The notes beneath the pieces were generated by a model that was given only the letters and a program-made list of their open reading frames with translations, made no database searches and was not told the origin of the DNA. A DNA stretch of 64,000 bases from Planctomycetota bacterium (GTDB lineage: Bacteria; Planctomycetota; UBA1135; GCA-002686595): NCBI GenBank assembly GCA_016714045.1, contig JADJNY010000004.1, positions 248,001 through 312,000 on the forward strand, written 5' to 3'. Both the position numbers and the translations under genes were made by a program. Shown piece by piece: positions 26,208-36,862 of this stretch (position 1 is its first letter; every line of letters begins with the position of its first letter).

Positions 26208-27995
26208 CTACCAGACCTGCAGCTCCTGCGCGGGCATCCGATACGGCTCGCGACGCCGCGCGCCGCCGATCGCGAGCGCGAGCGTCACGGGGCCCAAGCG
26301 TCCCGTGAACATCGCGAGCACGAGCAGCACGCGCCCCGCGTCCGTCACGCTCGACGTGATGCCGGTGGAGAGCCCCGTCGTCGTCAGCGCGGACATCGCC
26401 TCGAAGGCGAGCGGCAGCGGCGGGAGGTCCTCGGTCAGCGTCAACCCGACCGTCACGAGCGCGAAGGCCGCGAGCGAGAGCAAGGCGACGACGACCGCGC
26501 GGCGGATCGTCGTGTCCCCCACGGTGCGTTGGCCGAGTCGCGGCAGGTGCCCGCGCAGCTCCCCCACGAACGTCGCGAAGAGCACCGCCGCAGCGCTCGT
26601 CTTGATGCCGCCGCCGGTCGAGCTCGGGCTGGCGCCCACCCACATGAGCACCATGATCACGATCCACGTCGTCGAACGCATGGTGCCGATGTCGACGGTC
26701 GCGAAGCCCGCGGTGCGCGCGGTGACGGAGGTGAAGAGCGCCGAGAACGCGCGCTCGACCGGCGCGAGCGACTCGAACGCCCGCCCCCACTCCAACGCGG
26801 CGAAGACGACGGCTCCGCCCGCGAGCAGGATCGCCGTCGTGACGAGCACGACGCGCGCTTCGAGCCCGAGCCTGCGACAGACGACGGAGTCGGGGCCGCG
26901 CCAGGCGGCGATGCGCTCGCGCGCGCGGCGGAAGAGCTCGAGGTACACGGGGAAGCCCAGACCGCCGAGCACGATGAGCGCCATGATCACGCCCTGCGTC
27001 GCGGGGTCGCCCGCGAAGCGGGCCAGGCTATCGGGGAAGAGCGCGAAGCCCGCGTTGCAGAAGGCCGAGATCGTGTGGAACGCCGCGAGCCAGAGGATCG
27101 AGCGCCCTTGCAGCCCGACGTCGTCGTGCCACAGCCACGCGAGGAGCAGCGTCCCCGCGAGTTCGATCACGAGCGTCGAACCGATGACCGTGCGCACGAT
27201 CGAGCGTAGCTCCCGCAAGCTCTGCGTCTCGTGCACGCGTGCGTAGCGCGCCTGCGTGCGCAGCGCCGTGTCGCGGCCGAGCGCGAGCGCCGCGGCGCCG
27301 AGCGTCATGATCCCGATCCCGCCGGCCTGGATGCCGAGCAGGATCACGACCTGCCCGAAGAGCGTGTAGTGGGTCCCGATGTCGTTCACGGCGAGGCCCG
27401 TGACGCAGACGGCGCTCGTCATGGTGAAGAGCGAGTCGATCAGCGAGACGTGGTGCACCTCGCGCACGAACCAGGGCAAGCACAGCGCGAGCGTGCCCGC
27501 CGCGATCATCGCGGCGAACGCGGTCGCGAGCAGGAGCTGCGGACGCGCACCGAGCACGTGGAACGCTCGCGACAGGAACGGAGCCCGCCACAGCACGAGC
27601 TCCGCCGCGAGCAGGAACGCCGCGTAGGCGAGGTCGTAAAGCCGCGCCGCCTCCGCGTGGGCCTCGATCGCACTCGCGGAGAAGTCGTGCACACGGAACG
27701 CGACGATCCCCCGCGCGACGGTGAACCCGGCGAGCCCGAGTACGAGGAAGAGCTCGAGCTTGAGCCCGCTCCCCGCCTCGGGCCGCTTCCACGCATGCCC
27801 GATCTGAAAACCAGCCGCCCCCGCGAGCCAGAACACGCCGATCGCCATCGCCGCGGTCGCGAGCACGGCGGTCTCGAAGCGCACGAGCGCGACGTCCGCC
27901 ACGAGCAACGCGAACAGCACGAGCGACGCCGTGACCCCGCCCGACGAGAACGAGCTCGTGCGTGCTCCCGGGTCGTTCGAAGCGGTCGTCGCCAT
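26208..27995 (-). CDS. TrkH/KtrB-family potassium transporter
   Basis: This is a 595-residue protein starting at ATG 27995 (MATTASNDPG). Four P-loop repeats of the SKT superfamily are visible: SAVCVTGLAVNDIG, HTISAFCNAGFALFPDSL, TSVTARTAGFATVDIG and MSALTTTGLSTGI, each with the filter glycine. WVGASPSSTGGGIKTSA is the conserved stretch after the third loop. Two or three extra hydrophobic segments precede the first repeat, giving a longer N-terminus than classic KtrB. It moves K+ (often with Na+) under control of the RCK subunit 10 bases downstream. Confidence 0.92.
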   Translation of the reverse strand: MATTASNDPGARTSSFSSGGVTASLVLFALLVADVALVRFETAVLATAAMAIGVFWLAGAAGFQIGHAWKRPEAGSGLKLELFLVLGLAGFTVARGIVAFRVHDFSASAIEAHAEAARLYDLAYAAFLLAAELVLWRAPFLSRAFHVLGARPQLLLATAFAAMIAAGTLALCLPWFVREVHHVSLIDSLFTMTSAVCVTGLAVNDIGTHYTLFGQVVILLGIQAGGIGIMTLGAAALALGRDTALRTQARYARVHETQSLRELRSIVRTVIGSTLVIELAGTLLLAWLWHDDVGLQGRSILWLAAFHTISAFCNAGFALFPDSLARFAGDPATQGVIMALIVLGGLGFPVYLELFRRARERIAAWRGPDSVVCRRLGLEARVVLVTTAILLAGGAVVFAALEWGRAFESLAPVERAFSALFTSVTARTAGFATVDIGTMRSTTWIVIMVLMWVGASPSSTGGGIKTSAAAVLFATFVGELRGHLPRLGQRTVGDTTIRRAVVVALLSLAAFALVTVGLTLTEDLPPLPLAFEAMSALTTTGLSTGITSSVTDAGRVLLVLAMFTGRLGPVTLALAIGGARRREPYRMPAQELQVW

Positions 27996-28200
27996 GGGCT
28001 CCGGAACAGAAGAGCCCGGGCTCCGGGCCCAGCGCAAGCGCCGCGCGGGAAGAGGACGCGGGAACAGCGGAGGAACGAATCAGAGTCCTCCAGTCCGACC
28101 GCGCGCAAGCCGACGTGGAGGCGCGTGGGGTGCGGGAGTAGGATTCCGCCGCGCTCCGAATGGACCGATCTCCAGGCCCAGATCCCCGCTCGTACCCGGC

Positions 28201-29577
28201 ATGCCTCTCTGCGCCCTCGCCCTCGCCACGCTCACGCCCGCCCCTGAGTCGCTCGGGGAGACCCTCCCCACGGCCGCGGTCGCCCCGTTCGCACTCCTCC
28301 TGCTCGCGATCGCGCTCCTCCCGCTCGTCGCGGGCCACTGGTGGGAGCACAACAAGAACCGCGCGATCGTGAGCTTCGGCCTCGGCGGCGCGTTCGTCGC
28401 CTGGCTGCTCGCGGCACACGGCCACGCGGCGCACCACGCGCTGCACGAAGCGGCGCTCGACTACGTGTCCTTCATCGCGCTGCTCGGGTCGCTGTACGTG
28501 ATCTCGGGCGGCATCTACATCAAGGGCTCGCTCGCGGGCACGCCGCTCTCGAACGTGTCCCTGCTCTCGATCGGAGCCGTGCTCGCGAACCTGATCGGCA
28601 CGACCGGCGCGTCGATGGTGCTCATCCGACCGCTCCTGCGCGCGAACCAGTCGCGCGTGAAAAAGCAGCACATCGTCATCTTCTTCATCTTCGTCGTGTC
28701 GAACTGCGGCGGCATGCTGACGCCGCTCGGCGATCCGCCGCTCTTCCTGGGGTTCCTGAAAGGCGTGCCGTTCGAGTGGACGCTCGCGCTGTGGAAGGAG
28801 TGGCTCGCCGTGAACGGCGCGCTCCTCCTGCTCTTCTTCTTCGTCGACTCGTTCGTCATCGACGCCGAGGAGAAGGCGCGGCCCGGCGCGCAGCTCGAAG
28901 AGGCGCTGAAGCACGAGCCGCTGCGCATCGAGGGCGGCTTGAACATCCTCTTCCTGCTCGGGGTCGTGCTCGTGATCCTCGGCAAGGGCCAGGGCTGGGG
29001 CAACGGCGGGGAGACGTGGCCGTTCGGCCTGCAGGAAGGCCTGATGGCCGGGCTCGGGTTCCTCGGCTACGCGACGACGAAGCGGGACACGCGCGCCGCG
29101 AACAAGTTCACGTTCGCGCCGATCCTCGAGGTCGCGATCCTCTTCGCGGGCATCTTCGCGACGATGGTCGCGCCGCTCGCGATCCTGAACGCGCGCGGGG
29201 CCGAGCTCGGCATCGACGCGCCGTGGAAGTACTACTGGGCGTCCGGGATGCTCTCGAGCTTCCTCGACAACGCGCCGACGTACTTGACCTTCGCCGCCAC
29301 CGCGTGCGGACAGCTCGGCGTCGCCGCGGAGGGGAGCCGCTACCTGGCGGAGTTCCTCGCCAAGGGACCCGAGGCCGTCTCGATCCTCACCGCGATCTCG
29401 TGCGGCGCCGTGATGATGGGCGCGAACACGTACATCGGCAACGGACCCAACTTCATGGTCAAGGCGATCGCGGAGGAGAACGGCGTCAAGATGCCATCGT
29501 TCTTCGGGTACATGGGTTGGTCGGTCGCGATCCTGATCCCGATCTTCGTGGGGATCACGTTCCTCTTCTTCCTCTGA
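28201..29577 (+). CDS. NhaD-type Na+/H+ antiporter (IT superfamily)
   Basis: This is a 458-residue protein with about twelve membrane segments, starting at ATG 28201. Signature stretches are GSLYVISGGIYIKGSLAGTP, NLIGTTGASMVLIRPLLRAN, GGMLTPLGDPPLFLGFLKG, MLSSFLDNAPTYLTFAATAC and MMGANTYIGNGPNFMVKA. These mark the UIT6/NhaD-like branch of the ion-transporter superfamily that also contains ArsB. DNAPTYL and IGNGPNFMVK are probably the re-entrant ion-binding loops. It diverges from the KtrB-like gene, 205 bases away. Together they suggest a cation-homeostasis neighbourhood; co-regulation is a guess. Confidence 0.85.
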   Translation: MPLCALALATLTPAPESLGETLPTAAVAPFALLLLAIALLPLVAGHWWEHNKNRAIVSFGLGGAFVAWLLAAHGHAAHHALHEAALDYVSFIALLGSLYVISGGIYIKGSLAGTPLSNVSLLSIGAVLANLIGTTGASMVLIRPLLRANQSRVKKQHIVIFFIFVVSNCGGMLTPLGDPPLFLGFLKGVPFEWTLALWKEWLAVNGALLLLFFFVDSFVIDAEEKARPGAQLEEALKHEPLRIEGGLNILFLLGVVLVILGKGQGWGNGGETWPFGLQEGLMAGLGFLGYATTKRDTRAANKFTFAPILEVAILFAGIFATMVAPLAILNARGAELGIDAPWKYYWASGMLSSFLDNAPTYLTFAATACGQLGVAAEGSRYLAEFLAKGPEAVSILTAISCGAVMMGANTYIGNGPNFMVKAIAEENGVKMPSFFGYMGWSVAILIPIFVGITFLFFL

Positions 29578-29599
29578 CGTCGCCCATCCGCGCCCGGAA

Positions 29600-29617
29600 G
29601 CTCGGGCCCGGCCGAGC
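29600..29617. terminator. Hairpin after the antiporter gene
   Basis: GCTCGG (29600-29605) pairs with CCGAGC (29612-29617) around a 6-base loop, 22 bases after the antiporter stop. No T-run follows, so it is only a possible terminator. I see nothing else in 29578-29820. Confidence 0.35.
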
Positions 29618-29820
29618 GAACCGCAGCGAGCCACGCTCGTCCGATCGACGGCTCTGCGCACGATCGCACGCGCGGCCGCTCGAGCTCCCCTCGAGGGGGC
29701 GGAGGTCGACCCGCAGCCGGTCCGCGCGCACGCCCCGCACCGCCCGTCAACAGAGGCCTAACGCGCAGGTTTCTTTTTCGCGCCAACGGTCCCGCGGCCA
29801 GCGGGGATACTCGGGTGTCC

Positions 29821-31323
29821 ATGACCTCCCCCGCGTTCCCGCTCGACCCCGAGGCCCTGATCGCCGACTCCGCGTGGCTGCGCGCCCTGGCGCGCGGGCT
29901 CGTGCGCGACTCGTTCGCGGCGGATGACCTGGCGCAGGAGGCGTGGCTCGTCGCCCTGCGCGCGGAGCGCGCGGAAGGCCGCCCCGACGGCGTCGAGCGC
30001 CGCACGTGGCTCACCGGCGTCCTGCGCCACACCGCGTGGAAGCAGCACCGCTCCACCCAGCGCCGCAGCGCGCGCGAGCAGCGCGGCGCGCGCGCGGAGC
30101 CCTTGCCCGAGACGGCGGAGCTCGTCGCACGCGCCGAGATGCAGCGCGTGCTCTCCGACGCGGTCGTCGCGCTCGACGAGCCGTTCCGCACGACGATCCT
30201 CCTGCGCTACCTCGAAGACCTCTCGAGCGCCGAGATCGCGCGCCGCCAGTCCGTGCCCGAGGGCACCGTGCGCTGGCGCGTGCAGCGCGGGCTCGAGCTC
30301 CTGCGCGCCGAGCTGGAGGCGCGCCGCGGCGGCGAATGGCTGCACGGCTGCGCGCTCGTCGGCGGGCTCCTGCGCTTGACCGACTTTGCCGCGGGCGCGC
30401 AGGCGGCCGCTACGAGCGCTCCGCTCGCGTCGACGGCGCTCAGCGGCGTGAAAGGCGCGGCGCTGTCGGCTGCGACGAGCGCGAACGGCGCCGCGGCCGC
30501 TGGCGCGAAGGGCGCTGCGCTCACGGCCGCGAGCACGAGCTCGACCGCCGCAGCGATCGCGACCGCGGGAGCGAGCTCCACGCTCGTGTCGCTCCCCTCC
30601 GCGTTGCTCGCCGCGAGCCTCGTGCTCGGCGGCGGCGCGACCGCGGTCACCACGGGTTGGATCGAGGCTCCGTGGTCCGACACGACGAACAGAACGGCGA
30701 GCGGGAGCGAGGACTTCGTCCACGCGTCGGTCGGGGTCTCGTCCCTCGCGGACGAGGCCCAGCCCACGTCTCCGGTCGAGGTCGATGGTGGCGCTAGAGC
30801 AACAACGCCCCCTCGCACCCCGCTCGCCGTTCGAACCGACACGAACGCGCCCGCCGAGGACGCCTTCGCGACGCCGGAGGGCGCGCATGAGCGCGGCGTG
30901 CGCATCGAGCGCCGCGTCTCCGCCGCGATCGACGGAGCGAACGCGCAGTTCGGCATGGCGCTGCCGTTCGACATCCTCGGCGAGAAGCAGGTCTTCGTCG
31001 TGGTCGACGAGGACGGCGGCGTGCGCCACGGATCCGTCGGGGTCCTCGACGGGCTCGACGAGGATCTGCTCGACGAGTCGCTCACCGACGACGAACGCGC
31101 CGAGATCCTCGCGCGCCTGAAGAACCGCCTCGTCGAGCGCGGGGGGCGCGTGTTCGCGGGTCCGCTCGATGCCACGTGGGCCTCCGAGCGCTCCGTTCTC
31201 GACGTGACGGCTGTCAGCGACCTCCAGCGCGCCAACGTCGACGTCGCCGTGAACGTGCTCCTGATGACGGCCGGCGTCGCGCCGAAGCACGTCGACGCAA
31301 CCGTGACGACCACGCCGCGCTGA
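29821..31323 (+). CDS. Sigma-70-family factor fused to a membrane anchor and extracytoplasmic domain
   Basis: This is a 500-residue protein starting at ATG 29821 (a GTG two codons upstream is possible). Region 2 covers about residues 15-80 (RDSFAADDLAQEAWLVALRA; RTWLTGVLRHTAWKQHRS). Region 4 covers about 108-165 (LDEPFRTTILLRYLEDLSS; EIARRQSVPEGTVRWRVQRG). A Lys/Ala/Gly/Ser-rich linker then leads to one membrane segment at about 255-276 and a roughly 220-residue C-terminal domain of unknown type. No anti-sigma gene is adjacent, so control may reside in the fused extension, as proposed for similar planctomycete proteins. The next gene starts 84 bases downstream. Confidence 0.8.
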   Translation: MTSPAFPLDPEALIADSAWLRALARGLVRDSFAADDLAQEAWLVALRAERAEGRPDGVERRTWLTGVLRHTAWKQHRSTQRRSAREQRGARAEPLPETAELVARAEMQRVLSDAVVALDEPFRTTILLRYLEDLSSAEIARRQSVPEGTVRWRVQRGLELLRAELEARRGGEWLHGCALVGGLLRLTDFAAGAQAAATSAPLASTALSGVKGAALSAATSANGAAAAGAKGAALTAASTSSTAAAIATAGASSTLVSLPSALLAASLVLGGGATAVTTGWIEAPWSDTTNRTASGSEDFVHASVGVSSLADEAQPTSPVEVDGGARATTPPRTPLAVRTDTNAPAEDAFATPEGAHERGVRIERRVSAAIDGANAQFGMALPFDILGEKQVFVVVDEDGGVRHGSVGVLDGLDEDLLDESLTDDERAEILARLKNRLVERGGRVFAGPLDATWASERSVLDVTAVSDLQRANVDVAVNVLLMTAGVAPKHVDATVTTTPR

Positions 31324-31406
31324 AGCCCGCCGCGGCCCGAACCACGGGCTCGAAACTCCATCGCGTCCGACGCCCTTCTCCCCGCGCCGTCCCTGTCTCC
31401 TCCACC

Positions 31407-32291
31407 ATGCTCACGCTCCTCCTCGCGCTCGCCCTCGTTTCCGCTCCCCAATCCTCCGATGAGAAGGCCCCGCCGGCCGCCGCGCAGACCCCCGCGGTCG
31501 ACCCCAAGCTCGTCGCGACGCTCGCGGCCGCCATGCGCGCGCTCGACGGCGGAAAGGGCACGCGCTGGATCGGCGCGGTCGAGGAGACCCAGCCCGCCGA
31601 AGAGGAGGACGAAGGGCCCGGCAACATGCGGATCATGATCGGCGGCCCCGGCGACGATGCGGGCGAGCCCTTCCACGGCCCGATCGAAGTGCTGCGCACC
31701 GAGACGAAGGAGCTCCTGCTCGCGTCGCTCGGCGCGCTCCCCGAGGTCGTCATCTACGACGACGGAGCACAACGCCTCGTGCGCACGACGATCGCGGGCG
31801 AACCCGTGGCGACGAAGCGGCTCGCCGACGACCTGGGCTCGCTGCTCGACTTCGGCCGACTCGCGTCGAACGTCGAGAAGTGCACGAAGCTCACCGCGTG
31901 GGATCCGGCGGCCGACGGCGCGCGCGCGTTCGAGTGCGAGCTCCCGCCGCGCAGCGTGCGCTCCGAGGGCGGCGGCATGCGGGACATGATGGCGCCGAAG
32001 GTCCTCGCGGTCCGCGCGCGCTTCGACCTCGACGGTCAGGGCGCGCTCGTCGCGCTGCGCTTCGACGTGACGCGTTCCGATCCGACGGCGGGCTTCCGCC
32101 GCAAGGCGCTCGAAGGCGTCGCGCAGGGCGGCGGCGGCGGCGAGCGCGTCGTGCAGTTCAACGGCGGGATGCCGAAAAACGACGAGCCGGGGCCGACGGC
32201 CGTGTACGAGCTGCGCGCGAGCAACGAGCTGCCGTCCGCGCGTGCGAGAGAGGCGTTGCTCGCGCTGCGCAAGCTGGCGGAGACGAAGTAG
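31407..32291 (+). CDS. Secreted protein of unknown function
   Basis: This is a 294-residue protein starting at ATG 31407. A signal peptide is likely (MLTLLLALALVSAPQSS), then mixed alpha/beta sequence with acidic patches (ETQPAEEEDEGPG), EVVIYDDGAQRLVRTTIAGE, and AFECELPPRSVRSEGGG. No catalytic motif or known domain is evident. It follows the sigma-factor fusion by 84 bases in the same direction and may be its target or partner (inference only). The last bases of the gene (GGCGGAGACGAAG) are repeated 54 bases further on, a small tandem duplication around the stop. Confidence 0.55.
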   Translation: MLTLLLALALVSAPQSSDEKAPPAAAQTPAVDPKLVATLAAAMRALDGGKGTRWIGAVEETQPAEEEDEGPGNMRIMIGGPGDDAGEPFHGPIEVLRTETKELLLASLGALPEVVIYDDGAQRLVRTTIAGEPVATKRLADDLGSLLDFGRLASNVEKCTKLTAWDPAADGARAFECELPPRSVRSEGGGMRDMMAPKVLAVRARFDLDGQGALVALRFDVTRSDPTAGFRRKALEGVAQGGGGGERVVQFNGGMPKNDEPGPTAVYELRASNELPSARAREALLALRKLAETK

Positions 32292-32391
32292 CGGCCGGCG
32301 CGGCGCCTCCGTCGATCGGCGGAGACGAAGCGACGGAGCGTGCTCCTCCGGCGTCGCCCGACGGACACGAACGAACCGCGGGCGCGGCGCC

Positions 32392-33456
32392 TCAATCGCT
32401 CGTCAGGCGGCGCACGATGCGCGAGAGGAGCGACGTCCCGCTCCCCGCGCTCGGCACGGCGAGCGACAACGCTTCGAACGCCTTGCGGATCGTCGCGAGC
32501 TCCTCGGGCGCGAGCTTCAGGTCCCCCGCCGCGGCGTTCTCACGCGCCTGCTCCGGCGTGCGCGCGCCGACGATCGCGCTGGTGACGCCGGGCTGGGCGA
32601 CGGTCCAAGCGATCGCGACCTGCCCCAGCGTCGCTCCGTGGCGCTCCGCGATCGGCTTCACGACCGATTCGAGCACGGCGTTGACCTTGCGGCGGTTCTC
32701 GGGCGTGAACGTCGCGCGCTTGTGGCGGCCGTCCGTTTCCGCGAACGCGCGCTCGCTCGTCACCTTGCCGGTGAGCAAGCCCTGCTCGAGCGGCGAGTAG
32801 ACGATCACGCCGACGTCGTAGCGGCGGCAGTACGGGAGGAGCTCCTTCTCGATCTCGCGCGCGACGAGCGAGTACTTCGGCTGATCGCTCGCGAGCGGTA
32901 CGTCGCCGAGTGAGTCGATCGCCTCGTCCAACATGCGCGGCGCGTAGTTCGACACGCCGATCGCGCGCACGAGCCCCGCGTTCTTGAGCTCGAGCAGCGC
33001 CGCCATCGTCTCGGGGATCGGCACCTGCGGATCGGGCCAGTGGACCTGGATCAGGTCGATGCGGTCGGTCCCGAGCCGTTTCAAGCTCTGCTCGACCTCG
33101 TAGCGGATCGACCAGGGACGCAGGTTGCGGTGCACGCGCAGCGTCGCGCCGTCCTCGTCGACGGTCTGGAAGTAGAACTCGCCGCGCTCGTCGTCCCAGC
33201 GCAGGCCGACCTTCGTCATCAGGAGCACGTCGTCGCGCCGGCCCGCGATCGCGCGCCCGACGACGCGCTCGGAGCGGCCGAAGCCGTACACGGGCGCCGT
33301 GTCGATCGCGTTCATGCCGGCGTCGATGCCGGCCTGGATCGCGCGGATGGCGAGCTCGTCGTCGCTCCCGCCCCAGTTCCACCCGCCGATCGCCCACGCG
33401 CCGAAGATGACGACGGGGACCTGGAGGTCGCTCTTGCCGAGTTGGCGGTGCTGCAT
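32392..33456 (-). CDS. Aldo/keto reductase
   Basis: This is a 354-residue TIM-barrel oxidoreductase. The start at 33456 gives MQHRQLGKSDLQVPVVIFGA, the standard AKR N-terminus. The catalytic tetrad is present: Asp52 and Tyr57 in NAIDTAPVYGFGRSE, Lys82 in LLMTKVGL, His139 in IDLIQVHWPD. VIVYSPLEQGLLTGK and AIVGARTPEQARENAAAGD fit the AKR11/13-like group of NADPH-dependent enzymes. A short C-terminal extension (SLLSRIVRRLTSD) is basic. The physiological substrate is unknown. Confidence 0.92.
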   Translation of the reverse strand: MQHRQLGKSDLQVPVVIFGAWAIGGWNWGGSDDELAIRAIQAGIDAGMNAIDTAPVYGFGRSERVVGRAIAGRRDDVLLMTKVGLRWDDERGEFYFQTVDEDGATLRVHRNLRPWSIRYEVEQSLKRLGTDRIDLIQVHWPDPQVPIPETMAALLELKNAGLVRAIGVSNYAPRMLDEAIDSLGDVPLASDQPKYSLVAREIEKELLPYCRRYDVGVIVYSPLEQGLLTGKVTSERAFAETDGRHKRATFTPENRRKVNAVLESVVKPIAERHGATLGQVAIAWTVAQPGVTSAIVGARTPEQARENAAAGDLKLAPEELATIRKAFEALSLAVPSAGSGTSLLSRIVRRLTSD

Positions 33457-33606
33457 GGGCGGGCGGATTCTAGCGCGCCAGGGAGTCACGTGCTCCATGC
33501 GCGTAGGCACGCATCCGCGATCGCGCTCGGAGTCCGGCGTACGCACGCTCGAGCGTGTGAGCGCTCGCGAAGCCGACTCCAGCGCGACGCAGCGTGCCCG
33601 CGGGCG

Positions 33607-36600
33607 TCACTCGCGAGCCGCTTCCTCGCCGTCGGATCTGCGGAACACGAACCGCTGGTACAGCAGCGACACCGCGAGCAACGTGATCGCGAGCCCGAAC
33701 AGCGAACCGACGCGATAGAGTCCCGTCAGGTGCCCCAGGTCGAACAGGAACGTCTTCCCGATCGTCGCGAGGAACAAGACGAGGCTCGTCCAGCGCAGCC
33801 CGCTCGACTTGCGCGACACGCCGAGGATCAGGAGCGCGAACGCGTACACCCCCCACGCGAGCGACAGCGTCAGGTCGCGGCTCGGCACGCGTTCGGAGTG
33901 CCACTGGAACGACGGTGAGGTCCCGAACGCGTTCAGGATCGCGAGGTGGAGCCACGCGAACACGAGCACGACCGCCGCGATCGCGACGCTGCCCGACAGC
34001 ACGCGCACGAACGCCGGCGGCGCGTCTTCGGCGGACTTGAGTTGCAGCGCTGCGAATACGGCCGCCACGCCCGGGACGAGGTAGAGCCACGCGAGCGGGT
34101 TCACCACCGCGCCCTCGTACACGGGCATCGTCACGCCCACGCGCGACACGAGCAGCGCGAACGCGCCCACGAGCAGCACGAGGCCGCCGACGATCGCGAG
34201 CGGTCGATAGAGCTCGACGCGTGCGAGCCACGCGATCCCCGCGCCCGACAGCACGGCCGCGACGAGCGGCGGGTCGTAGTCGACGAAGGTCGCGATCGAG
34301 AACAGCGCGAGCGACAGCGCCGTCGCGTGCGCCCACGTCCGCGCCGTCGCACCCGCCGTGCGCGTCGACGCGGCCTCGCGGCCGAAGAACCGCGCGAGGA
34401 GCCGCGTGAACGTGCCCGCGCTCGCCTGCTCCGCGCCCTCGGAGCCGCGCTGACGCCACCAGCCCGCGAACACGAGCGCCGCGAGCACGAGAGCTGCGAG
34501 CCCCCTCCCGCGCGGCCCGAGCCACGCCTCGAACACCTCCGCGAGCGGCACGAGCCACAACCACGCGCTCGCCGCGCGCACACGGCCGAGCATGCGCGTG
34601 TCGAGCCACGCGAGCGCGAGCACGCCGGTGTGGAGCGCGGCGCCCGCAGCGAGCACGAGCGCGGCGAGGGCCTGGCTCGTCGGCGCAAGCGAGCGCGCGA
34701 ACGTCGCGAGCAAATCGCCCTGCCCGAGCGCCAGCAGGGCGGCCCCGGCCGCCATCCAGCCGGTCGCGCGCGCGCGCCGCGCCGTGAACGCGAGCGCCGC
34801 GCCGACGAGCAAAGCGCCCGTCGCGCCGAGCACCAGCTCTTCGCGCGCCGGCGCTGTCGGCAGCTGCCAAGCGTAGAGACCGGCCGCCAGCGCGAGCGCC
34901 GTGCCGTGCGCGAGCGCGCGCTTCCCGTCGTCGTCCTTGCGCAGGAACCAAGCGAGCTGCAGCACGCCGGCGAGCGCGAGCGCGTCGACGAGCGGCGTGT
35001 CGGAGATCCATCGGCCGACCCCGGCGCGGTTCTCCATCGTCCACGCGGCGAGCGCGAGCGCCGGCGCGAGCGCTCCCGCCCAACCGAGCCACGGCTGCCG
35101 CGCGATCGCCGCCAGACGCGCCGCGAGCAACGCCAGCGCGATCCCGCCCGCACTCCACGGCAGGAACGGCACGTGGTCGCTCTTCCACGCCGCGAGGAAC
35201 ACCGCGACGGAGAGTCCGAGCGTCAGCACCGCGCCCGAGCCCCAGGCGAGTTCCGCGAGCTCGCCGCGCTTCCTCCGCGCGAACTCGAGCATCCCGTGCA
35301 GCACGAGCGCGAGCCCGGCGCAGCACGCGGAAAGCTCCCACGCGCGCTCGAGTTCGAGGTCCTTCGTGAAGACCCACGCGAGGACGACCGCGACCGTGCC
35401 CGACGCGGCGCCGAGCGGCGCGAACGCCATGTCGCCGCGCGCCGCGATCCATCCCGCCGCCGCGAGCACGAGCGCCGCGAGCGCCGCGAGCGGCACCAGG
35501 TGGTACCCGATCACGTCCTCGTTCCGCACCGCGAAGTAGATCGCGAACAGGAACGGGGTCGTGAGCGCGCCGATCTGGGCCGCGGCGAAGCGCCTCCGCT
35601 CCGCGGTCGGCTGCAGCGCGACGAAGCCGACGAAGAGCAGCGAGAAGAGGCCGAGCGCCACGAGCCCGATCCAGAACGTCTCGCCGCGCAGCTTCGCGAA
35701 GATCCAGAGCGCCTCGATCACGAACGTGCCGACGAGCGCGAGCAGCGCCGTCCACGGCCACCGCCGCTTGTGCGCGACGGACAGGAACCCGAGGTTGACG
35801 AGCAGCGTGTACCCGAACAGCCCGATCGGATTGTCCGAGCCCGTCGACAGCACGATCGGCGTCGCGAAACCGCCGAGCAGGCCGAGCGCGGCGACGATCT
35901 GCGAGCTCCGCCGCAGCGCGAGCCACGCGCAGAACGCGGTCGTCGCGACCATCAGTCCGAACGACAGCGCGACCGGCCACACGCCGAACACCTGGTGCCC
36001 GGCCCAGAAGGCCGCGTAGAGCACGACGATGCCGCCGCCCGCGAGCGCGTCCGCCGTGACGTCGTACCCGCGCTTCTTCAGCGGGTGCGAGCCCGCGATG
36101 GCGAGCAGGCCGGCGACGATGCCCATCGCGAGGCGCACCTCCTTCGTCACCCAGCCCTGCTGCACCGAGTACTGGTAGAGGTAGAAGCCCGCGATCGCGA
36201 GCACGATGCCGCCGAGCACGGCGGCGCCCGTGACGCCGAGCAGCTTCTCGATCGGGATGCGCGGCTTCGGTGCGGCGCGCGGGGGCGTATCTGCGACAGG
36301 TGTTGCAGAAGGCGGGACCACGGCGCCAGGGACGCTCGAAGCCCCCTGCGCGGAGACGAATGCGCCCACGCGCGCGGTGGCGGGAGACGCGGGGCCGTGC
36401 TCGAGGGCCGCGCGCTCGAGCTCGCCCGGCGCGGCGCCGGACTCCGTGGGCGCGGCGCCCGGCGCGCTTGCGCGTTGCGGAGCCGCCGCACCGCGCTCCG
36501 GAGACAGCGCGGCCCGGCTCCGTCGCCGCAGCCGCGCGCGACGCCGACGCGCCTCCCGGCAGGATCGCCGGCCCGGTCGGCGCGGCCTCCGCGGTCGCGC

Positions 36601-36862
36601 TCGGGGACTCCACCAACGCCGTGCGCTCCCTCGCCTCTGCCTCACCGGCCGTCGGAGGCGCGGTCGAGGCCTTCGCCGGCGCCGCGGCCTCTTCGCGCCG
36701 CGCGCGCTCCAACGCGCCGCGCACGTCCGCGAGCTCGCGCCGCAAGAGGTCGACGTCCCGCCGCAGGCCGTTCGCCCGCACGAAGCCGATCAGACCGAGG
36801 ACGAGGCCGACACCGATCACCGCGAGCACGGCGAGCACGAACAGGACGATCAGTTCTTCCAT
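33607..36862 (-). CDS. DUF2339 large polytopic membrane protein, reading frame broken by an apparent frameshift
   Basis: The N-terminus starts at ATG 36862 (MEELIVLFVLAVLAVIGVGL), one membrane helix then a coiled-coil (LRRDVDLLRRELADVRGALE), as in DUF2339 proteins. The remaining roughly 950 residues, with more than twenty membrane helices (IPIEKLLGVTGAAVLGGIVL onwards; TPIVLSTGSDNPIGLFGYT), lie in a different frame. The switch falls in the Ala/Pro/Gly-rich linker at about 36430-36560 and needs one extra base removed (or two added). Either the gene is truncated or this GC-rich linker holds a sequencing error. Function of DUF2339 is unknown. Confidence 0.75.
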
